Source: Desulfuromonas sp.
GTDB taxonomy: Bacteria > Desulfobacterota > Desulfuromonadia > Desulfuromonadales > Geopsychrobacteraceae
Assembly: GCA_002868865.1 (NCBI GenBank)
Contig: PKUC01000020.1
Span: 1 to 58,879, forward strand
DNA length: 58,879 bases
Direction of reading: 5' to 3'
Part shown: positions 52,321-58,879 of the stretch, in pieces
Layout of the letters: each line of letters begins with the position of its first letter
How positions within the stretch are numbered: the stretch's first letter is position 1
The notes under the pieces: model-generated
Database searches by the model: none
Seen by the model: only the letters and a program-made list of their open reading frames with translations
Told to the model about the DNA's origin: nothing
Made by a program: the position numbers and the translations under genes

Positions 52321-53652
52321 GTGCAGGAAAAATCCCTCAACAGACAGATTCTCAGCCTCGCGATACCGACCATCATCGGTTTTCTCGGCATCATCCTCTT
52401 TGAAGCGATCGACATCTTCTGGATCGGCAGACTCGGCCCAAACGCGGTCGCAGCAGTGGGCAGCGCGTCCTTCATTCTCTGGACGCTCTATGCGCTGATG
52501 AACCTGACCAACACCGGCACCGCAACATTGATCGCACAGTTCTGGGGTTCCGGCGACCGCGAGGCACAACATCGGGTGGTACGCGAAGCTTTCTGGTACA
52601 TACAGATCTTCTCGCTGATCGCCATTGTTTGCCTGCATTTCACCATCGACGACATACTGCGACTGATGGGGCTGGACCAGAAAACGCAGCAACTGGCACT
52701 CGACTACTTCCGCGTCTACCTGTACGGCCTGCCGATGATCTACCTGTTCAATCTGCAGGGCCAGATCCTCAACGCCCAGGGCGCAGTCAGGTTACGGACC
52801 GTCATCATGCTCTTTTCACTGGGGCTGAACATCGTCCTTGACCCGTTGCTGATCTTTGGTTACTGGGGTTTTCCTGCACTGGGAATCAGCGGCGCTTCGA
52901 CGGCAACCCTGATCAGCGAATCGATCGGCGTGCTGATCAGTATCCATGCCATGCGACGCTGGGGCTACATCGGCCGGTTGCGGCACTTCAAACAGATTTC
53001 GTGGGTCTATCTGAAGCGACTGCTCGCAATCGGCCTGCCCTCGGCGGCAACCAACGTGACCTGGACCATCGTCTTTCCGCTGCTGACTGTGGTCATCACC
53101 ACATTCGGTATGGAACCGCTGGCCGGGCTGAACATTGCCAACCGCTGGGAAGGGTTCCCCTACTTCTTCGGCGTCGGCTTTTCGGTGGCCATCAGCACTC
53201 TGGTCGGCCGCAGCATCGGCCGCGGTGACCAGGCACATGCCAGACGCATCGCCCTCCGCGGAACAGGGCTGGCAACTCTGGCGCTGGCACCGTTCTCGCT
53301 GATGTTCATCATCATCCCCGAACAGCTGATCGGCCTGCTGAATAACGATGCCGACGTCATCCGTCACGGCGCCGAATATCTACGGATTGTCGGGTATTTT
53401 GAATTTTTCCTCGCCTGGGAGCTGGTCCTCGAGGGTGCGTACAATGGCATCGGCAACACCCGTCCCTACATGTGGGTGCGGATTCCCCTGACCCTCGGAC
53501 GCGTGCCACTGGCGTGGCTGCTGGCGATCAATCTGAATATGGGCGTGGCGGGTGTCTGGTGGGCTATCAGCATCACGACACTCCTCAAGGGAGGGCTGCT
53601 GATGCTTGTTTATCTTCATCAGGTCAACAGAAAAACCCTCTATACTGCCTGA
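52321..53652 (+). CDS. MATE-family efflux transporter
   Basis: A 443-residue protein with about twelve hydrophobic segments in two homologous halves, typical of MatE/NorM transporters. Motifs near residue 33-60 and near 250-290 repeat the family pattern (G-P-N-A-V-A-A-V-G-S and G-L-N-I-A-N-R-W-E). It exports drugs or metabolites by Na+ or H+ antiport. The start is GTG 52321, 30 bases after the xpt stop, with no strong Shine-Dalgarno site. It could remove excess purine analogues; this is inference from context. Confidence 0.88.
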   Translation: MQEKSLNRQILSLAIPTIIGFLGIILFEAIDIFWIGRLGPNAVAAVGSASFILWTLYALMNLTNTGTATLIAQFWGSGDREAQHRVVREAFWYIQIFSLIAIVCLHFTIDDILRLMGLDQKTQQLALDYFRVYLYGLPMIYLFNLQGQILNAQGAVRLRTVIMLFSLGLNIVLDPLLIFGYWGFPALGISGASTATLISESIGVLISIHAMRRWGYIGRLRHFKQISWVYLKRLLAIGLPSAATNVTWTIVFPLLTVVITTFGMEPLAGLNIANRWEGFPYFFGVGFSVAISTLVGRSIGRGDQAHARRIALRGTGLATLALAPFSLMFIIIPEQLIGLLNNDADVIRHGAEYLRIVGYFEFFLAWELVLEGAYNGIGNTRPYMWVRIPLTLGRVPLAWLLAINLNMGVAGVWWAISITTLLKGGLLMLVYLHQVNRKTLYTA

Positions 53653-53701
53653 ACCGCACTGCTGCGTTCACCTGAAAAAACAGGCATTTATCGAGTGATG
53701 A

Positions 53702-53730
53702 TTGCTCCGAGCGGTGATCCCGTATACTAT
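53702..53730 (+). promoter_or_regulatory. Promoter for the DUF4019 gene
   Basis: TTGCTC (53702-53707) and TACTAT (53725-53730) are 17 bases apart; TATACT overlaps as an alternative -10. Confidence 0.4.
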
Positions 53731-53778
53731 GTGCCACATCTTGATGAGATTAGAACTGTAAACAGGAGGTCCTGAACC

Positions 53779-54216
53779 ATGTTCAGAAAATTCCGTCTTC
53801 ATGCCGTACTTATCGTTGCCTGTGCCATCATCATCGTGTTTCCCATGCTGCGCGAAAAGCCTGCCCCGGAAAAAGCCGAGGTCGCCACCCGGGTCGCCAA
53901 CGATTTTTTCGCCCTGATCGATGTCGATCGGTTTGAGGCCAGCTGGGACAGCGGTTCGAGCTTACTCCAACAGAAAACTTCGCGAAAAGACTGGGTGAAG
54001 AATCTGACAACGATACGCAAGCAGTTCGGTCCTCTCATTGACCGCGCCCAGGCCAAAAGCCGCTACACCACATCGGCCAAAGACAGCCCCGACGGGGAAT
54101 ACATCATTCTCGATTACGCGTCCCAGTTCAAAAACCATCCCGACGCCAAAGAATCGATCATCGTCACCTTTGAAAAGGATAACGTCTGGCGCGTCGCCGG
54201 CTACCACCTCCAATAG
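53779..54216 (+). CDS. DUF4019 domain protein
   Basis: A 145-residue protein with an N-terminal membrane anchor or signal (residues about 8-24) followed by a domain similar to DUF4019. Its conserved pattern includes F-F-A-L-I-D-V-D-R-F-E-A-S-W-D and the D-W-V-K-N-L segment, then Y-A-S-Q-F-K near 110. It is probably periplasmic. No catalytic motif is clear. CAGGAGG lies 7 bases before the ATG. It is an isolated gene. Function unknown. Confidence 0.72.
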   Translation: MFRKFRLHAVLIVACAIIIVFPMLREKPAPEKAEVATRVANDFFALIDVDRFEASWDSGSSLLQQKTSRKDWVKNLTTIRKQFGPLIDRAQAKSRYTTSAKDSPDGEYIILDYASQFKNHPDAKESIIVTFEKDNVWRVAGYHLQ

Positions 54217-54248
54217 CCGCCACGGGTCGGTACGCCCCATGCTGCGGC

Positions 54249-54278
54249 TTGACAGCGCCGCCGCCTTGTTGCTAGATT
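54249..54278 (+). promoter_or_regulatory. Promoter for serA-hisZ-purA
   Basis: TTGACA (54249-54254) and TAGATT (54273-54278), 18 bases apart, lie 60 bases before serA. Confidence 0.55.
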
Positions 54279-54337
54279 GCGACCCTTGTTCGTAGCACGT
54301 CCTTCGGGGCTTTTCTTCTCACTGTCCGGTAGTCACT

Positions 54338-55966
54338 ATGACGCAAAAAGTACTGGTCGCAGACCGATTGTCCCAGCCTGGGCTTGATATTTTCAAGCAG
54401 GCGGACGGCATCGAACTGATCTACCAACCGGATCTGACCCACGAACAACTGCTCGCCGCCGTTGCCGATGTCGAAGCGCTGGTGGTTCGCAGCGGAACCC
54501 ACCTGACCGGAGACGTTTTCAGGGCGGCTCCGAAACTACGGGTCATCGGCCGGGCCGGAATCGGCACCGAAAATATCGACCTCAATGCCGCCAACCGCAA
54601 GGGCCTTGTGGTGATGAATACCCCCTTCGGCAGCGCCATCACCAGCGCCGAACATACCATCGCCATGCTGCTGGCGCTGGCACGCAATATCCCCCAGGCC
54701 ACCCGATCGATCAAACAGGGCCGCTGGGAAAAAAATCTCTTTTTAGGCATCGAAATTTCAGGAAAAACCCTCGGCGTCATCGGTGCCGGGAAAATCGGAC
54801 AACTGGTCATCGAGCGAGCCCTCGGCCTGCGCATGCGGATTCTGGTTTATGACCCCTACCTGTCAACCGAAGCGGTTCAACAACTCGGCGCAGAACAGGT
54901 CGAACTGGACGCACTGCGGCAACAAGCGGACTTCATTACCCTCCATGTCCCGCTGACACCGGAAACCAACAACCTGATCGATTGCGACTTTCTGGCACAC
55001 GTCAAACCGGGCTGCCGAATCATCAACTGTGCGCAGGGCGGCCTGGTCGACGAAACCGCGCTGGAGGAAGCGATCAAAGCAGACCAGGTTGCTGGTGCCG
55101 CACTGGACGTCTTCAGCAAAGAGCCGCCACCGGCCGACCTGAGCCTGCTACAGATGGAACAGGTCATCTGCACCCCCCACCTGCGGGCAGCCAGCTCGGA
55201 CGCCCAGGTCAACGTCGCTGTACAAATCGCCCATCAGATCGTCGATTTTCTCCAGCACGGGATCATCGTAAACGCACTGAACATGCCGTCTGTCAGCGCC
55301 GACCTGCTCGCCGAGGTCCGTCCTTATCTGCAATTAAGTGAACGGATGGGACACTTCATCGAGCAGTACTGCGCCTGCGGCCTCGAAGCCGTCACCCTCG
55401 AATATTCGGGCGGCATCGTCGACCACCCCACCGGCTCGATGACCGCAGCATTCCTCAAAGGGCTGCTCTCCCCGATGCTCGGTGACGATGTCAACTATGT
55501 CAACGCCGCGCTGCTCGCTGAAGAGCGGGGCATCCGCGTCACCGAAGCACGCTCAAAAACCGCAGACGAATTTGCCAGCATGATTCGTGTTCGCGTCACC
55601 GGCAAGACCGGAGAGCACAGCATCAGCGGTGCGGTCTTCGGCGAGACAGACTATCGCCTGGTGCGCATCGACAGCTACCCGGTCGAAGCCGTCCCGGCGG
55701 GGCCGCTGCTGGTCCTGCACAATCAGGATCAACCCGGTGTCATCGGCGGAGTCGGACAGGTCCTGGCAGAGGCTGGGGTGAACATCGCGATGATGAATCT
55801 ATCGCGTCGCAAAATCAACGGCCGCGCCATCTCGCTGATCGGTCTGGACGGAGCAATCTCAGAAAACGTCATGCACCAACTCGAAGCCTTACAGGGAGTT
55901 ATCTCTGCCGTTCTGGTCACCCTGCCGGACGTCGAAGACACCGACACACCATCCCGGAGTTTATAA
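54338..55966 (+). CDS. serA: D-3-phosphoglycerate dehydrogenase
   Basis: A 542-residue enzyme of serine synthesis, oxidising 3-phosphoglycerate with NAD+. Substrate-binding and NAD domains form residues 1-310, with G-A-G-K-I-G near 150 as dinucleotide motif and a T-P-H-L catalytic histidine near residue 280. An intervening domain follows, and an ACT domain ends the protein (L-L-V-L-H-N-Q-D-Q-P-G-V-I-G). The long form with an extra domain is the type I form seen in many bacteria. It is 4 bases before hisZ. Serine feedback through the ACT domain is inferred. Confidence 0.96.
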   Translation: MTQKVLVADRLSQPGLDIFKQADGIELIYQPDLTHEQLLAAVADVEALVVRSGTHLTGDVFRAAPKLRVIGRAGIGTENIDLNAANRKGLVVMNTPFGSAITSAEHTIAMLLALARNIPQATRSIKQGRWEKNLFLGIEISGKTLGVIGAGKIGQLVIERALGLRMRILVYDPYLSTEAVQQLGAEQVELDALRQQADFITLHVPLTPETNNLIDCDFLAHVKPGCRIINCAQGGLVDETALEEAIKADQVAGAALDVFSKEPPPADLSLLQMEQVICTPHLRAASSDAQVNVAVQIAHQIVDFLQHGIIVNALNMPSVSADLLAEVRPYLQLSERMGHFIEQYCACGLEAVTLEYSGGIVDHPTGSMTAAFLKGLLSPMLGDDVNYVNAALLAEERGIRVTEARSKTADEFASMIRVRVTGKTGEHSISGAVFGETDYRLVRIDSYPVEAVPAGPLLVLHNQDQPGVIGGVGQVLAEAGVNIAMMNLSRRKINGRAISLIGLDGAISENVMHQLEALQGVISAVLVTLPDVEDTDTPSRSL

Positions 55967-55970
55967 ACAG

Positions 55971-57257
55971 ATGCGTTTTACCGATACCACCCCGGAAGCC
56001 GCCCTGCCCAAAGGGGTCAAAGACTTTCTTCCGCTCAAGGCCGCCAAGGGAGAATTCCTGCAACAGCAACTGCGTCAGGTGTTTTCAGCCTGGGGGTTCC
56101 GCCCCGTTATCCCTCCGCAGCTCGAATTTGTCGATGAACTGGACAAGAGCCTGGGCGACGACCTGCGTGAGCGTGCTTTTCGCTTCGACGACCGTCAGAG
56201 CGGTCGACTGGTTGCATTTCCGCCCGATATGACCCCGCAGGTCGCACGGATTGTCGCCACCCGGATGAAAGAAGCCCCCCTGCCGCTGCGCCTCTGCTAC
56301 AGTGGACGGGTTCTTCGTCATGCCGAAGAGCAGGCCGGCAAGGATCGCGACATCTTTCAAACCGGTGTCGAACTGATCGGCCTGGACAGCCCGGAGGCCG
56401 ATGCAGAGATGATCGCCATGGCGGTGGAATGCTTAAGCGCCGTTGGTGCGCAGCAATTCACCATCGATATCGGTCAGGTCGATTTCTTCCGCGGCGTCAT
56501 GGACGGCGTACCGCTAACCGGCATCCTCGCCGGACAGGTCGCCGCCGCCATCGACCGCAAAGACAGCTCGGAGCTTCAGACGCTGCTGCAGACCATCGAC
56601 ATCGACGACCGAACCAGAGAAGAAATCCTCGCATTACCGCGCCTGTTCGGTGGCTGCGATGTCCTCAACATTGCCGAAAAAACGGTGCGAAACGACCGCT
56701 CCAGGCGGGCTCTGGACAACCTGTCCCACGTCCTGAAAACCCTTGACGTCTACGGCGTGCTTGAACATATCACCCTTGATCTCGGTGAACTGCGCGGCCT
56801 CAATTACCATACCGGAATCACCTTTCAGGGGTTCCTGCCCGGCATCGGGCGTGCGGTATGCAGCGGTGGACGCTACGACAACCTCACCGAACAGTACGGC
56901 TATCAGGTCCCTGCCACCGGCTTTACCTTCGACGTTTTAAACCTGCTGTTTGCCCTCGACAAGAACCTGGATAAGCAGGTCTCCCTCGGCAGCGATGCGT
57001 TGATTTTTGCCAGCGGTTCTGACCTACAGCCGGCTCAGAAGCTGGCGCAGGTGCTCCGCAGACAGGGGCTGTCTGTTGCCCGCGACATCTACGATCGCTC
57101 TCTGCAGGAGGCCAGAGAATACGCCCGTAAGGTCAACTTCAACACACTGCTGGTGGTCAACGGCGAACAGGACGAGGTACAGATCATCCGCCTCAACGAC
57201 GCAACAGAAGAGTTCAAGCCCTACAACGCCCTGCTCACAGAACAATTCAAGATCTAA
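55971..57257 (+). CDS. hisZ: ATP phosphoribosyltransferase regulatory subunit HisZ
   Basis: A 428-residue histidyl-tRNA synthetase paralogue that activates the short form of HisG, the first enzyme of histidine synthesis. It keeps the class II fold (L-P-K-G-V-K-D-F-L-P near the start and R-P-D-M-T-x-Q-like block P-P-D-M-T-P-Q-V-A-R) but lacks tRNA-binding features at the C-terminus. It also has the L-N-Y-H-T-G-I-T-F block and G-G-R-Y-D-N near 300. The hisG gene is not in the window. It lies between serA and purA in one run. Confidence 0.92.
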   Translation: MRFTDTTPEAALPKGVKDFLPLKAAKGEFLQQQLRQVFSAWGFRPVIPPQLEFVDELDKSLGDDLRERAFRFDDRQSGRLVAFPPDMTPQVARIVATRMKEAPLPLRLCYSGRVLRHAEEQAGKDRDIFQTGVELIGLDSPEADAEMIAMAVECLSAVGAQQFTIDIGQVDFFRGVMDGVPLTGILAGQVAAAIDRKDSSELQTLLQTIDIDDRTREEILALPRLFGGCDVLNIAEKTVRNDRSRRALDNLSHVLKTLDVYGVLEHITLDLGELRGLNYHTGITFQGFLPGIGRAVCSGGRYDNLTEQYGYQVPATGFTFDVLNLLFALDKNLDKQVSLGSDALIFASGSDLQPAQKLAQVLRRQGLSVARDIYDRSLQEAREYARKVNFNTLLVVNGEQDEVQIIRLNDATEEFKPYNALLTEQFKI

Positions 57258-57284
57258 TACTGCGAAACATATAGACAGGAGTGA

Positions 57285-58586
<1,302 letters not shown>

Positions 58587-58616
58587 TCGGTGCTGAAAAA
58601 AAGCGGCAAAAAAGGG

Positions 58617-58645
58617 TTGACGCCCCCAAACGAATAACGTATAAA
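58617..58645 (+). promoter_or_regulatory. Promoter for the tRNA genes
   Basis: TTGACG (58617-58622) and TATAAA (58640-58645) have exactly 17 bases between them and lie 14 bases before the tRNA-Lys 5' end. Confidence 0.75.
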
Positions 58646-58659
58646 GGCCTTCTTTTTGT

Positions 58660-58735
58660 GGGCCGGTAGCTCAGTCGGTAGAGCATCTGACTTTTAATCA
58701 GATGGTCGTGGGTTCGATCCCCCCCCGGCTCACCA
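58660..58735 (+). tRNA. tRNA-Lys (anticodon UUU)
   Basis: A 76-base cloverleaf. The acceptor stem GGGCCGG pairs with CCGGCTC (one G-T pair), the D-arm is AGCTCAGTCGGTAGAGC, and the anticodon loop CTTTTAA places TTT at 58693-58695. The T-loop is TTCGATC, and the genomic CCA end is encoded. Confidence 0.98.
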
Positions 58736-58788
58736 CAAAACTTTGGCACCGCGGAGTCATTTTCCGCAGGGTACCTGATTCAATATAG

Positions 58789-58866
58789 GTCCCTATCGTC
58801 TAGCCTGGCCCAGGACACCGCCCTTTCACGGCGGCGACGGGGGTTCGAATCCCCCTGGGGACGCCA
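58789..58866 (+). tRNA. tRNA-Glu (anticodon UUC)
   Basis: A 78-base cloverleaf. The acceptor stem GTCCCTA pairs with TGGGGAC. The anticodon stem CCGCC/GGCGG encloses CTTTCAC with TTC at 58825-58827. The T-loop is TTCGAAT and the CCA end is encoded. It is 53 bases after tRNA-Lys, likely in one transcript. Confidence 0.97.
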
Positions 58867-58879
58867 AACTTAAAAACGC

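Overview
The window is a gene-dense chromosomal segment (GC in the high fifties by eye) that looks like a deltaproteobacterium of the Desulfuromonadales group (Geobacter/Pelobacter/Desulfuromonas relatives). This is inferred from the mix of genes: corrinoid methyl-transfer proteins, DUF4388, DUF4382 and DUF4405 proteins, a hisZ-purA-tRNA block, a TrkA/TrkH potassium system, a rubrerythrin-like protein and rubredoxin. No phage, insertion sequence or CRISPR array is visible. It reads as core chromosome with a few accessory-looking modules. TTG and GTG starts are common, and several gene starts were moved here on the basis of Shine-Dalgarno sites or promoters.

Layout. 1-3466: the 3' end of a beta-helix surface protein, a MaoC hydratase, and a DNA ligase of the LigB type with a signal peptide on the opposite strand. 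3652-7512: a three-gene cassette of corrinoid protein, UroD/MtaA-like protein and a histidine kinase with a DUF1638-like N-terminus; this is the most unusual module in the window. 7543-11679 (minus): DUF4388 protein, TerB-DnaJ protein, ferritin-like protein, pgi and a DUF4405 membrane protein. 11929-17149: plsC and a metal-loop FKBP on plus, converging through a bidirectional terminator on a minus run of FKBP, nitroreductase, YbaK, TPR protein and a P-loop/DRTGG protein. 17348-19848: a DUF4382 lipoprotein and an orphan ParM-like actin. 19950-25463: proC on minus, then a tight polyamine operon speE-speA-cytochrome b5-Nudix-nudC. 25465-29212 (minus): OsmC, a UvrD-type helicase and a YhcC-type radical SAM protein. 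29422-33120: an orphan type IV pilin, an HNH nuclease, and trkA-trkH.

33424-36424 (minus): an unknown 89-residue protein, RluD-type pseudouridine synthase, PgeF and a HAD hydrolase. 36635-40170: an XRE-cupin regulator, an ElbB-like protein, then rubredoxin-lipB-lipA-thioesterase. 40287-45630: sucA-sucB-lpdA, so the lipoate synthesis genes sit directly before a lipoate-dependent enzyme complex. 45732-53652: an M23 peptidase, a BMP-type purine/nucleoside ABC transporter with a xanthine phosphoribosyltransferase, and a MATE exporter. 53779-58586: a DUF4019 protein, then serA-hisZ-purA. 58660-58866: tRNA-Lys(UUU) and tRNA-Glu(UUC).

The genes together describe central metabolism with a complete 2-oxoglutarate dehydrogenase and its lipoylation, arginine-derived polyamine synthesis, purine salvage and potassium homeostasis. 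The best candidate for an undescribed system is the 3652-7512 cassette. Its methyltransferase-like protein has lost the expected zinc-ligand cysteines, and the kinase begins with a domain otherwise found near corrinoid methyltransferases, which suggests a corrinoid- or methyl-linked signalling module. All family calls are from reading the sequence only; no database search was possible.
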